Shown here: piece by piece, positions 49,907 through 59,079 of the stretch
How positions within the stretch are numbered: position 1 is the stretch's first letter
How the letters are laid out: each line of letters starts with the position of its first letter
Assembly (NCBI GenBank): GCA_965214975.1
Contig: OZ244055.1
Span: forward strand, 248,001-312,000
From: JAJEBT01 sp965214975
GTDB taxonomy: Bacteria; Pseudomonadota; Alphaproteobacteria; MPNO01; UBA830
Length of the DNA: 64,000 nt
Direction: 5' to 3'
The notes under the pieces: model-generated
Databases searched by the model: none
What the model was told of the DNA's origin: nothing
Seen by the model: only the letters and a program-made list of their open reading frames with translations
Translations under genes and position numbers: made by a program

Positions 49907-51446
49907 CCCCGGGCAGGCGGAATCCGCCTTCGGAAAGCTAGGCTTCAATCGGGCTGTCGCAAGGCTGCTCGACGAGGTCGCCACGCTCTACAATAGCGAC
50001 CGGATCCCGTGGGTGATCGGCTACAGTGGCGGCAAGGACTCGACGGCCGCCCTGCAACTGGTCTGGCTCGCGCTGACGGCGTTGCCGAGGGAGCGGCTGA
50101 CGAAGCCGGTGCACGTCATCAGCACCGACACCCTGGTCGAGAACCCCATCGTTGCGCTCTGGGTCTCGAAGTCGCTGGAGAAGATGGGAGAGGCCGCTCG
50201 CAAGCAGGGGCTGCCGCTCCAGGCTCACCGCCTGACGCCCGAGCCGGAAAACACGTTCTGGGTGAACCTCATCGGGCGTGGTTATCCGGCACCGCGGCCG
50301 AAATTCCGCTGGTGCACGGAGCGCCTCAAGATACTACCCTCAACGCACTTCATAAGCTCGGTCGTTCAGAGCCACGGCGAGGCAATCCTGATCCTCGGTT
50401 CCCGCAAAGCGGAAAGCCGGAAGCGGGCACAGGTTATGGAAAAGTTCGAACGTCGGCGTGTCCGCGAGAAGCTGAGCCCCAACGGCAGTCTTCCCAACTC
50501 CTTCATCTACACGCCGCTCGAGGACTGGAGTAACGACGACGTGTGGCTTTTCCTTATGCAGATCGACAATCCGTGGGGCTATCGGAACAAGGATCTGCTG
50601 ACCATGTACCAAGGCGCGTCCGACGGTGGTGAGTGTCCGCTGGTCATCGACACGACGACGCCGAGCTGTGGCGACAGTCGCTTCGGATGCTGGGTCTGCA
50701 CGCTCGTCGAGAAGGACAAGTCCATGCAGGCCATGATCCAGAACGACGAGGAAAAGGAGTGGATGCTGCCGCTCCTCGAACTTCGCAACGAGCTCGATCC
50801 ACCCAAGATAGCCAACGGGGACCGGCCGCTCCGCGACTTCCGGCGCATGAGCGGCGCGGTCCAGCTGTTTCGCGGACGGCCTATCCCCGGCCCCTACAAG
50901 CAGGAAGTCCGGGCGGACTGGCTCCGCAAGGTCCTCTGCGCCCAGCGCTATATCCGGGAGCACGGCCCCGCCGAGGTGCGCAACATTGAGCTCATCGGCC
51001 GCGCGGAGCTCGAGGAGATCCGCCGCATCTGGGTCGTGGAAAAGCACGAAATCGAGGACGACCTGCCGCGCATCTACGAGGAGGCAGTCGGCGAGCCCTA
51101 TCCGGGCCGCCGGCTCGACGACAACCCGGTTTTCGCCCGGCCCGAGATGGAGGCCCTCGCTGAAATCTGCGGCAGCGATATGCACCACTATCAGCTAGCA
51201 CGGGAGCTCCTGGCGGTCGAGAAGACGCACAAGTCGATGTTGCGTAGATCAGGGATCTTCGAGGCGATCGACCGTGCGTTCTACAGGCACTTCTACGAGG
51301 GCGAGGAGGACGCCACGGAGCGGGCGTTGTCCCAGCGCAGGGCGATCGACGAAGCACGCGAACGGGCATTCGTCCGCAATGATCCGATGGTCCAGGAGGC
51401 GCTCGGCCTGCCAGCCGGCAAGGAAGGGGCGCACCGTGATCCTTGA
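49893..51446 (+). CDS. dndC: DndC, phosphorothioation sulfurtransferase of the PAPS-reductase family
   Basis: DndC carries an iron-sulfur cluster and an ATP pyrophosphatase domain and activates the DNA backbone for sulfur insertion. The 517-residue product has the P-loop SGGKDST at residues 45-51, and cluster cysteines C141 (in FRWCTERLK), C259, C266 and C269 (in SCGDSRFGCWVCT). RPKFRWCTERLK is diagnostic. Start and end overlap dndB (14 bases) and dndD (11 bases), consistent with a single translated operon. Confidence 0.96.
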   Translation: MTASDPGQAESAFGKLGFNRAVARLLDEVATLYNSDRIPWVIGYSGGKDSTAALQLVWLALTALPRERLTKPVHVISTDTLVENPIVALWVSKSLEKMGEAARKQGLPLQAHRLTPEPENTFWVNLIGRGYPAPRPKFRWCTERLKILPSTHFISSVVQSHGEAILILGSRKAESRKRAQVMEKFERRRVREKLSPNGSLPNSFIYTPLEDWSNDDVWLFLMQIDNPWGYRNKDLLTMYQGASDGGECPLVIDTTTPSCGDSRFGCWVCTLVEKDKSMQAMIQNDEEKEWMLPLLELRNELDPPKIANGDRPLRDFRRMSGAVQLFRGRPIPGPYKQEVRADWLRKVLCAQRYIREHGPAEVRNIELIGRAELEEIRRIWVVEKHEIEDDLPRIYEEAVGEPYPGRRLDDNPVFARPEMEALAEICGSDMHHYQLARELLAVEKTHKSMLRRSGIFEAIDRAFYRHFYEGEEDATERALSQRRAIDEARERAFVRNDPMVQEALGLPAGKEGAHRDP

Positions 51447-53427
51447 CGAGATCGTCCTCCACAACTTCGGACTCTATGCCGAGCGCCAAGCGGTCGCTCT
51501 GACGCCGCCCGACGACGGCCGTTCCATCGTCCTGTTCGGCGGTCTCAACGGCCACGGCAAGACGACGCTACTGGACGCCATACAGCTCTGCCTGTACGGG
51601 GCGCACGCTAGGATCTCGAACCGGAACGAGCTGTCTTACCAAAACTACCTGTCCCGCAGCGTCCATCGGAGCTCGGGGGCGCGCGAAGCCGCCATCGAGC
51701 TCTCCTTCCGCCACATCGTGGGCGGCAAGGAAGACCGGTTTCGGCTGCACCGGTCATGGCGATCCGGGGGCAATGGGTACCGTGAACACTTCTCGGTGCT
51801 GAAGAACAAGAAGCGCGACGATGCTCTGGCCGAGAACTGGATCGCGCAGGTCGAGGACCTGATACCGCCTAACATCGCTAACCTGTTCCTGTTCGACGGC
51901 GAGCAGGCCGAGGGCTATGCAGCGCAAGACAGCTCCATGCGGCTGATCGGCACGGCGGTCCACAATCTGCTCGGGCTCGATATCGTTGACCAGCTCGACA
52001 AGGATATTCAGACCTACCAGCGCCGGAAGCGGGGCGAGGAAAAGGACCATCCCGGCTGCGGCGAGATTGAGAAGGCCGAGGAGTCGCTCAAGAAGCTGCG
52101 CGCGCGGCTCTCGGATTTGAGGCAGGAGCAGGCGGGGCTCAGGACCAATCGAATCGATCCGGCGCGGAAGGCGCTCCGGGCGGCCGAGGACGAGTACCGG
52201 AAGCTCGGCGGCGAGCTCTATGAGAAGCGCGTCGAGATCGAGCGCGATCTGGCCAAGGCCGAGCAGGTGCTCGGCGACAGCGCCGCACGGCTGCGCGACT
52301 TGGCTGCGGGCGACCTGCCGCTCCTGGTGGTGGGCGACCTCCTCGACGCGGTTCGACAGCGCGACCTCTCCGAGGAGGAAACGCGCCGGTCGCAGGAGAT
52401 TTCCGCGATCCTCGGCACCCGAGACGAGACCTTGCTCGATCTTCTGCAGGAGCGCGGGATCGACGGTGGCGACATGGCGGCCATCACGGCTTATCTCGGC
52501 GCGGACCGCGCCGCGCGCCGCAAGGCCGGTGCACGCGGCACGGTCCTCGATCTGCCGCCCGAGTCGCGGGCCGATCTTCGTGGGCTCCTCGACGGCGGAC
52601 TGGTAGAGACGACGCGGGTGGTGGGCGACGCGCTCAAGCGGTGGAGGGAGGACGAGGAGGCGGCGGAACACCTACGCACGGTGTGCGCCAGCGTTCCCGG
52701 CGAGGACGAGATCGCTGTGGCGGCACGCTGGAGGGACGACCTGATTGCCAACGTCGCTGCCCTTGAGGCGAAGGAAGCGGCGATGAAGAACGAGACCGAG
52801 CGCCTCGTTCGCGAGATCAAGCGCGAGGAGCAAGCGCTGGTCCGCCTCCTTGAAGCCGACGCAAAGGAAGAGTGGCTGCGCGAGGATCGCCGTCGCGTCC
52901 TACGGCACGCGGCACGCGTCAGAACAACGCTGAGCGCGTTCCGGAAGACTGTAATCAAGCGCCATGTGCACAAGATAGAACAGCTCGTCCTCGAGAGCTA
53001 CCAGCAACTGCTCCGGAAGACGTCGTTCGTGACCCGCATCTCGATCCACCCCGAGTCCTTCGCGCTCGCGCTCTACGGCCGCGACGGGCGCGAGTTGAGC
53101 GCCGAGCGCCTGTCCGCAGGCGAGCGCCAACTCCTCGCGATCGCACTGCTGTGGGGTCTTGCGAAGACCTCGGGACGGCCGCTGCCGACCGCTATCGACA
53201 CGCCGCTCGGGCGGCTCGACGCCGACCACAGGACACATCTTGTCGAACGGTATTTTCCGTTCGCGAGTCACCAAGTTCTGCTGTTCTCGACTGACGAGGA
53301 GATCGTCGGGGCGCATCTTGAGAAGCTCTGGCCCTATGTCGGCCGTAGCTACCGCCTCGACTACGACGACGCGAGTGGCAGCACGCGGATTGTGGAGGGG
53401 TATTTCGAGAGGGTGGAGTCGGCATGA
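51436..53427 (+). CDS. dndD: DndD, SMC-like ATPase of phosphorothioation
   Basis: From GTG 51436, inside the end of dndC, the product is 663 residues: MILDEIVLHNFGLYAERQ, Walker A GLNGHGKTT at 36-44, LFLFDGEQAEGYA near 150, coiled-coil stretches between about 180-300 and 480-560, the ABC signature LSAGERQLLAIAL and Walker B PTAIDTPLGRLD near the C terminus. DndD may nick or remodel DNA for sulfur insertion. A longer reading from 51274 lies within dndC and is rejected. It overlaps dndE by four bases. Confidence 0.96.
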   Translation: MILDEIVLHNFGLYAERQAVALTPPDDGRSIVLFGGLNGHGKTTLLDAIQLCLYGAHARISNRNELSYQNYLSRSVHRSSGAREAAIELSFRHIVGGKEDRFRLHRSWRSGGNGYREHFSVLKNKKRDDALAENWIAQVEDLIPPNIANLFLFDGEQAEGYAAQDSSMRLIGTAVHNLLGLDIVDQLDKDIQTYQRRKRGEEKDHPGCGEIEKAEESLKKLRARLSDLRQEQAGLRTNRIDPARKALRAAEDEYRKLGGELYEKRVEIERDLAKAEQVLGDSAARLRDLAAGDLPLLVVGDLLDAVRQRDLSEEETRRSQEISAILGTRDETLLDLLQERGIDGGDMAAITAYLGADRAARRKAGARGTVLDLPPESRADLRGLLDGGLVETTRVVGDALKRWREDEEAAEHLRTVCASVPGEDEIAVAARWRDDLIANVAALEAKEAAMKNETERLVREIKREEQALVRLLEADAKEEWLREDRRRVLRHAARVRTTLSAFRKTVIKRHVHKIEQLVLESYQQLLRKTSFVTRISIHPESFALALYGRDGRELSAERLSAGERQLLAIALLWGLAKTSGRPLPTAIDTPLGRLDADHRTHLVERYFPFASHQVLLFSTDEEIVGAHLEKLWPYVGRSYRLDYDDASGSTRIVEGYFERVESA

Positions 53428-53870
53428 CGGCGATTGAAAACGTGAGGATCTCGCAGAGGGCAAAGGATCAGCTGATCAGGCTGAAGCGGACGACAGGCAT
53501 CCCGCACTGGAACGTGTTGTGCCGCTGGGGCTTCTGCTTGTCGCTCGCGGAGGAGGGCGCTCCGCCGAAAATGGATATCCCGCTTGACAGCAACGTGGAG
53601 ATGACGTGGCGGGTCTTCGGCGGACGCCGCGCTGATCTCTACATAGCGCTCCTGAAGGAACGGCTTTGCCGCGACGGGCTTTCCCTCAATCCTGAAACCA
53701 TCTCCCGGCAGTTCCGCCTACACCTGCATCGCGGAATTTCGTATCTTGCAGATGGCAGCAAGATACGCGGGATCGACAATCTTATTTCTTTAGCCGTCGT
53801 TTCCGGCCAATTCCAGGACGATGCCCGCAAAACTTTTTCTGACCCGTCTCCGAGAGTAGTCAAGGAGTAG
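53424..53870 (+). CDS. dndE: DndE, DNA-binding phosphorothioation protein
   Basis: The 148-residue protein starts MTAIENVRISQRAKDQLIRL and continues TTGIPHWNVLCRWGFCLSLAE, matching the DndE N-terminal fold (TGLTPNVLCR). DndE binds nicked DNA in the modification complex. The ATG overlaps the dndD stop in an ATGA arrangement. It is slightly longer than many DndE proteins, with a C-terminal IRGIDNLISLAVVSGQFQ segment. It closes the dndBCDE operon. Confidence 0.9.
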   Translation: MTAIENVRISQRAKDQLIRLKRTTGIPHWNVLCRWGFCLSLAEEGAPPKMDIPLDSNVEMTWRVFGGRRADLYIALLKERLCRDGLSLNPETISRQFRLHLHRGISYLADGSKIRGIDNLISLAVVSGQFQDDARKTFSDPSPRVVKE

Positions 53871-54152
53871 ATTGGTTGCTCTGCGATAACGTAAAGGTAC
53901 TTCGACATCCTCGAAGCCCGCCCTCACCGACCACGGCATGCGGATCGACGGTCGTGCTGGCTTCACGTCCTCATACAATCCTGCCAGCATCACTGCCAGG
54001 CGAACTGAGTCGGCACACACCGTCTCGTTGGCGTGTCAGCGAATGGGCACCTCCGACACCGCAGCCGTGAGGACGCCGGCACAGCCCTGATCGACCCCAC
54101 CCAGCCCGGGCCTTGTGCCAGAGCGCATTGGCGATCTCTGAGAGCCTGAATC
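53871..54152 (+). other. Interval between dndE and the IS1634 element
   Basis: No gene was recognised. A minus-strand frame (53790-54020) overlaps dndE and has no family motif. No intrinsic terminator with a T-run was found after dndE. Confidence 0.4.
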
Positions 54153-56166
54153 TCGTCTTCTACAGTCTGGCCAGGATATTCGAGGGCCGCTCTGGAAAAA
54201 AGCCAGCAAAGTGAAGGGGCTGGTTCCGGAGAGGGCCGGGCCCCCGGGAAAATGTGGTGCAACATTCCGGGTGATTCGGATTCCGGAACGGCTTCATGCG
54301 TTGATTTTCTGTCGTGTGCCCCAATCATGTCGTGGTGCATACCGGGATTCCGCCATGTTCTTTCGCCTCAAGCCCGCCGGCAAGTACAAGTACCTCCAGA
54401 TCGTCGAGAACCGCCGCGAGGGCAAAAAGGTCCGGCAGACCGTCATCGCCACCATCGGAAGGCTCGACAGGCTCGCCCCTTCCGGAGCCGTCGACAGGCT
54501 GGCGGCCTCCGCCGCCCGCTTCGCCGAGTCCCTCGTCGTCCTGTCCGAGCACGACGCGGGGAACGGGCCGGACGCGGAAGTCGTCGTCATCGGCCCCTTC
54601 CCGGTCTTCGAGCGCCTGTGGCGCGAGAGCGGATGCCGCGAGGCGGTGCGCTCCCTGCTTGCGGGACGGAACTTCGGCTTCGACGTCGAGCGCGCCGTGT
54701 TCTTCACCGTCCTGCACCGCCTCATGGTCTCCGGCTCGGACCGCAGCGCCCTGAAGTGGCGGCGGGGCCGGAGGATCGAGGGCGCGGAGGCGCTTGAACT
54801 GCACCAGCTCCACAGAGCGATGGGCTGGCTCGGCGAGACCCTCGGCGACGGCGAGGCCGGCGAGCGCTTCGAGCGGCGCGTCAAGGACCGGATCGAGGAG
54901 ACCCTGTTCCACCGGCGGCGCGACCTGTTCACCGATCTCGATCTCGTGTTCTTCGACACCACGTCGCTGCACTTCACCGGCGAGGGCGGCGAGAGCCTGG
55001 GCCGGCACGGCAAGAGCAAGGACCGTCGCGGCGACTGCAGGCAGATGGTTCCGGGAATGGTGCTCGACGGCGACGGGATGCCGGTGTGCAGCGAGATGTG
55101 GCCCGGCGACACCGCCGACGTGACGACACTGGACCTGGTGGCGGTCCGCCTGCAGAAGCGCTTCGGGGTCCGCTCGGTGTGTCTTGTGGCCGACGCCGGA
55201 ATGATCTCCGGGGACATGATCGCCGCGGTCGAGGCGCGGGGCTGGCAGTACATCCTCGGCGCCCGCCCGCGTCGGACGAGGGAGATCCGCGACACGGTTC
55301 TCGCCGACAGCGCGCCGTTCGAGACCGTCGAGGTTGTCCGCCAGCGCCCGGACCCGATGGAGCTGGAGGTCAAGGAAGTCACGGTTCCGCCGGGCGGGGA
55401 CGGGGACAGGGCGCGCCGCTGCGTCGTGTGCCGCAATCCGGCCGAGGCGCGCAAGGACGCCGCGACACGCGACCGGAGCCTGGCCAGTCTGGAGAGCAGG
55501 CTGAACTCGAAGGGCCCCGGAAGCCTCGTCTCCAACAGGGGCTTCAGGCGCTACCTGAGGATCGAGAGGGGTTCGGTCACGATCGATCGCGACAAGGTGC
55601 GCGACGAGGAACGCTTCGACGGCATCCGGGTGCTGAGAACCAACACCTCCCTGACGGCCGTGGACATCGCGCTGCGATACAAGCAGCTGTGGATGGTGGA
55701 ACAGGTGTTCCGGACCGCCAGGAGCCTGCTCGAGACCCGCCCGGTCTTCCACAGGACCGACGCCACGATCTGCGGCCATGTCTTCTGCTCGTTCCTCGCC
55801 CTGGTGCTGCAGAAGGATCTTCAGCGCCGCATGGAAGACGCCGGCATCGCGGCCGAGTGGGCGGACGTGCTGCGGGATCTCGAGGCGCTGACCGAAACCC
55901 GCATCGAGCACCAGGGCAAAAGCTTCGCGGTTCGCAGCAGGACGGTCGGCGTCGCCGGCCGGATCGCACGGTGCGTCGGCGTGCGGTTGCCCGGAACCGT
56001 GCGACGGATCGCCGCGGAGAAGGAGGAGGCCGCGACGACCGGCGCCTGAAGCGCCTCGGAACACCCCGCAACGGGTCATGGCGCCGAGTGTGGTGCCAAA
56101 CCCTTCCTCGTGTCATGCAACCGACGGAATCAACGGATCTTTCCGGAAACCACTGTAGAAGACGAG
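54153..56166 (+). mobile_element. IS1634-family insertion sequence bounded by 15-base inverted repeats
   Basis: CTCGTCTTCTACAGT at 54153-54167 and its exact complement at 56152-56166 enclose one full transposase gene in a 2,014-base unit, a normal size for IS1634-type elements. Bases outside the repeats do not pair, which marks the ends. Target duplications in this family can be long; I did not identify one. Confidence 0.7.
54355..56049 (+). CDS. IS1634-family transposase
   Basis: The 564-residue product begins MFFRLKPAGKYKYLQIVENR and RQTVIATIGRLDRL, usual for IS1634. DDE residues lie in FFDTTSLHF near 207, CLVADAGMISGD near 282 and the C-terminal WMVEQVFRTARSLLETRPVF with its glutamate. 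Length and lack of frameshifts suggest activity. A longer frame exists upstream (54211) but the conserved start is here. No close second copy is present in this window; the remnant at 4125 is a different member. Confidence 0.9.
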   Translation: MFFRLKPAGKYKYLQIVENRREGKKVRQTVIATIGRLDRLAPSGAVDRLAASAARFAESLVVLSEHDAGNGPDAEVVVIGPFPVFERLWRESGCREAVRSLLAGRNFGFDVERAVFFTVLHRLMVSGSDRSALKWRRGRRIEGAEALELHQLHRAMGWLGETLGDGEAGERFERRVKDRIEETLFHRRRDLFTDLDLVFFDTTSLHFTGEGGESLGRHGKSKDRRGDCRQMVPGMVLDGDGMPVCSEMWPGDTADVTTLDLVAVRLQKRFGVRSVCLVADAGMISGDMIAAVEARGWQYILGARPRRTREIRDTVLADSAPFETVEVVRQRPDPMELEVKEVTVPPGGDGDRARRCVVCRNPAEARKDAATRDRSLASLESRLNSKGPGSLVSNRGFRRYLRIERGSVTIDRDKVRDEERFDGIRVLRTNTSLTAVDIALRYKQLWMVEQVFRTARSLLETRPVFHRTDATICGHVFCSFLALVLQKDLQRRMEDAGIAAEWADVLRDLEALTETRIEHQGKSFAVRSRTVGVAGRIARCVGVRLPGTVRRIAAEKEEAATTGA

Positions 56167-56195
56167 TCTGGGCGGTGGACCCGGGTGCCGTCCGA

Positions 56196-56259
56196 CGGTC
56201 AAATGCCAGGAATCGCGGTCAAGTGCGGCAGGAATCACGGTCAAATGTCGTAGGAATTT
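56196..56259 (+). repeat. Three tandem IS21-type terminal repeats (orphan right end)
   Basis: CGGTCAA(A/G)TG begins at 56196, 56216 and 56238, each followed by a variant of AGGAAT. On the complementary strand these read CA(T/C)TTGACCG, like the left-end motifs at 7063 and 59084. No istAB genes lie next to them. Confidence 0.55.
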
Positions 56260-56319
56260 GCAGTCGCAAGCATTCCGTAAGCGGATTCAATTCAACTCCA
56301 GCGCATTCAGGCGCATCTA

Positions 56320-57324
56320 TCATACGGTGGTCTCGTATCCGAAACCCTCCCGCACCCGGCGTCCGCCTGGCTTCCCGAGCACGACCACAGGCGGGACGGC
56401 GATGGTTTCGTTGCCGGGCGGCGGTGCCTTGCCCGTGGCCGCGGCGTGCTGGGCGACGCTCTTGAGGCCCCGCAACCTGTCGCTGCCGGCCACGGCCCGC
56501 GCGTCCCCGCCGTAGTAGTCGAACCAGGGCAGGCCGCGGGAAGCGTAGTCCTGCGCCGTCGGCGGCTCGGTCGGCGGCAGCTCGCCGGTCACCGTCATCC
56601 ATTGGATCGAGTTGAGCAGCGAGACGAAGCAGCGGCTGCCGTGTCGCAGATCCCAGGCGTCGAGGCCGTAGGGGTCGTCGTAGATCTCCTGCTTCATCCG
56701 ACCACCGGGCGCAAGACCCATGGCGGCATCCGCGGCGGGCGCGGCGCAGTACGCGACGTCTTCGCGCAACCCACCCCACTCCGAGCGCAGCTTCTCGTAG
56801 CGTTCGGCCTTCATGGGATAGGCGACGATCTGCAACCCGCCATGAACCGCCGCTCCGGTCAACTGCTCCTCGACCGTGTAGCCCTCGCCGAGCGGCATGG
56901 CGACGAACTGGCGGACCACCCCTTCCTCGACGCAGTAGCCGTCCAGCCAGGGCTGCTCGGGCAGCACCGCATAGTCCTGTGGGTCGCGGTTCAGACGATC
57001 CACCCAGGTTTCTCCCGCGATCGCGCAGACCTTTCCGGTCGCCACCTTCACGGCGAACGGATAGTCCGAGTGGAAGTCGATCCACATCGCCTCGGCCTGG
57101 TGCATCGGCGCGAGCACGCCGCCCCGCATCCGCCATGATTCCGGCAGCCGCGCGGCATAATCGTCGAGGTGGCGAAGCGGAAAGGCGCCCAGGCCCGGCG
57201 GCAGCGGATAGTCCCGGCCGTCGTCCGGGATGCGCAGGGTGCGCTGAAACTCGATGCTGCAGCGCGCCGCGGCGTGGACCTCCGGAAAACGAAAACACAG
57301 TCGGTCGTTCTCGAGCATGATCAT
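56320..57324 (-). CDS. Conserved-looking protein of unknown function paired with XRE regulator
   Basis: A 334-residue protein (MIMLENDRLCFRFPEVHAAA start). It has many tryptophans and aromatic residues, AMWIDFHSDYPFAVKVATGK, QPWLDGYCVEEGVVRQFVAM and FVSLLNSIQWMTVTGELPP. No signal peptide or membrane helix is seen. Its codon use and steady composition indicate a real gene. It follows the XRE gene by 12 bases on the same strand, so the regulator probably controls it. I do not recognise the family. Confidence 0.75.
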   Translation of the reverse strand: MIMLENDRLCFRFPEVHAAARCSIEFQRTLRIPDDGRDYPLPPGLGAFPLRHLDDYAARLPESWRMRGGVLAPMHQAEAMWIDFHSDYPFAVKVATGKVCAIAGETWVDRLNRDPQDYAVLPEQPWLDGYCVEEGVVRQFVAMPLGEGYTVEEQLTGAAVHGGLQIVAYPMKAERYEKLRSEWGGLREDVAYCAAPAADAAMGLAPGGRMKQEIYDDPYGLDAWDLRHGSRCFVSLLNSIQWMTVTGELPPTEPPTAQDYASRGLPWFDYYGGDARAVAGSDRLRGLKSVAQHAAATGKAPPPGNETIAVPPVVVLGKPGGRRVREGFGYETTV

Positions 57325-57336
57325 CGACGTTCCTCC

Positions 57337-57690
57337 TTACCAGTTGCCGTCGCGCACTTCGCGCACCACCCGCAGCACCGCCTCGTCGGGCGCTTCCTTC
57401 AGTTGACGGATCAGGTCCGCGAACAGGCGCGGCCGCTTTCGGATGATCGCCTGCAGGTCGGCGGACACCTTGCCCGCGAGCGCCAGCACGACGTCCGGAT
57501 CCTCGCCGAGCTCCTTCGCCAGCCGCACCGTCGTCGCCTCGGAGGGCGGCGCCACCTCGCCGCGTTCGATCTTGCTGAGATACGCCGGCTCGATGCCGAT
57601 GCGTTTGGCGACCTGGCGCACCGAATAGCGCCGGTCGTCCTCGCGCAGGCGTTCGCGGATTTCGCGGACGGTTCGCCCAAAATGGGTCAT
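57337..57690 (-). CDS. XRE-family transcriptional regulator
   Basis: The 117-residue protein has a helix-turn-helix at about residues 22-58 (VRQVAKRIGIEPAYLSKIERG) and a short helical tail (LKEAPDEAVLRVVREVRDG), a plan seen in small autoregulators and antitoxins of the HigA or HipB kind. A palindrome sits two bases upstream of the ATG. It leads a two-gene unit with the 334-residue protein. Confidence 0.9.
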   Translation of the reverse strand: MTHFGRTVREIRERLREDDRRYSVRQVAKRIGIEPAYLSKIERGEVAPPSEATTVRLAKELGEDPDVVLALAGKVSADLQAIIRKRPRLFADLIRQLKEAPDEAVLRVVREVRDGNW

Positions 57691-57691
57691 G

Positions 57692-57712
57692 TGTCGTAAT
57701 TACTACACGACA
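57692..57712 (-). promoter_or_regulatory. Palindromic operator before the XRE gene
   Basis: TGTCGT (57692-57697) and ACGACA (57707-57712) form a perfect inverted repeat around the AT-rich centre AATTACTAC. It touches the ribosome-binding region of the XRE start at 57690, as expected for an autorepressor site. Confidence 0.65.
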
Positions 57713-57977
57713 TGGCGATGGTCAAGTTCCCGGACCAGGCGGCCGCATCCCGGCCAACCCGGCGGGATCCGCTCGCCTGTGCTCACCGCCCTGCCCAAGC
57801 AGCCGGTCCTGTCCATATTCCCCGCTCCTGCCACGCCGCGCCCGGAGGCCGAGACCAACGGGATGAGGGCGAGCGTGTGCAGGCCGGAGGTTGCCGCCGC
57901 GCGTTTCCGCCAACCGGCGAACGGGGAAACGATTCATGACCACCAACATCACCGGGGAACGCGGCTGCGCCTTCCAG

Positions 57978-58092
57978 GCGTGCTGAACCATTCCGGGGGC
58001 AAGGACAGCCAGGCCATGACGATCCCGGTCTCGCGCCTGGTTCCCGGCGAGCAGCTGCTCGTCGTGCACGCGCCGCTCGGCGAGGTCGAGTG
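57978..58092 (+). pseudogene. PAPS-reductase-like P-loop fragment
   Basis: About 38 codons read GVLNHSGGKDSQAMTI and QLLVVHAPLGEVEW, the start of a phosphoadenosine-phosphosulfate-reductase-type (SGGKDS) enzyme. No proper start precedes it and similarity ends at 58092. The rest of 57713-58374 shows no gene. Confidence 0.6.
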
Positions 58093-58374
58093 GTTCCGCA
58101 CGCCCAGACCCGTCGCCGGTTCGCTGACGACCGGTTCGCAGGGCCAGGATCCGCGTCCGGCTCGAACGCATCCGTATCGCCGGCTTCTTGCCGTGGCCGG
58201 TTTTCCCGCTTCGGCCTTGGAGCCGAAGGACCGCCCGTGCGCCTCCCGCTCGGCACCACCTGGGCCCCGCGCATCGCGGCGGCGCGAGGGCGAGTTTCGT
58301 CCGCTTCGTCCGTGAAGACCCGGTGCCCGAGGGCGGTCGGGCTTCGCCGTCTTCCCGCCACCTGGAGCCTGCCC

Positions 58375-59077
58375 ATGACCGATCCCGTCACCGTGTCCGC
58401 GGACTACACGCTGCGCCCGAGCGAACTCGCCTCGGTGCTCGCCCTCCTGGTCGAAGCGCGCCAGCCCCGCATCGTCTGGGGCCCGCCCGGCGCGGCGAAG
58501 GCGCGGATCGCCCAACAGGTCGCGGCCGACGCGGGCCGCGAGTACGTCGACGTCCGTGCTCTGCTGCTCGACCCCGTGGATCAGCGCGGCATCCCCTGGC
58601 GCGACGAGTCCGACCGTACCCGCTGGGCGCCCCCGGCGTTTCTGCCGCCCTCGGACGACACCGGCCGCTGGCTCATCAACCTGGAAGAACTGCCGTCCGC
58701 CGTGCCGATGGTCCAGGCCGCGCTCTACCAGCTCGTGCTCGACCGGAAGTGCGGCGAATACGAGCTTCCCGCGGGCGCTTCGCTGATCGCCTGCGGCAAC
58801 CGGGAGAGCGACCGCGGCGTGGTGCATCGGATGCCGACACCGCTCGCCTCGCGCTTCGTCCACCTCGAGATCCGGGTCGATGCCGCCGACTGGTGCGCCT
58901 GGGGCGCAGCCAACGGAATCGCCCCGGAAGTGCTGTTCTTCATCCAGCTCAGGCCGGAGTTGCTGCACGACTTCGACCCGCAATCGCGCGAGCGCGCCTT
59001 CGCCCGCCCCCGCACCTGGGAGTTCGCCAGCAACATCGTGCAGCGGCGCAACGGCCTCGACCCGGCCGCCTGCAAAA
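58375..59077 (+). pseudogene. MoxR-like AAA ATPase, truncated by an IS21 end
   Basis: ATG 58375, with a GGAG site, starts a MoxR-type ATPase: RIVWGPPGAAKARIAQQVA with a Walker A of GPPGAAKA at 36-43 (the usual GK(S/T) is AKA), WLINLEELPSAVPMVQAAL as Walker B, and ASLIACGNRESDRG as sensor 1. At about 59077 the IS21 left end begins. The frame stays open into the IS and through the istA start to 59460, making a 361-codon chimera. The C-terminal lid is lost. The Walker A change may reflect decay. Confidence 0.78.
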
Positions 59078-59079
59078 TC

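Noticed and set aside
51274..53427. A 717-residue DndD starting at 51274
   Set aside because: The first 54 codons overlap dndC in another frame; MILDEIVLHNFG from GTG 51436 is the normal beginning.
54120..54350. Minus-strand frame (ALEYPGQTVEDEIQALRDR) as a recombinase relic
   Set aside because: It overlaps the IS1634 end and shows no catalytic motif.
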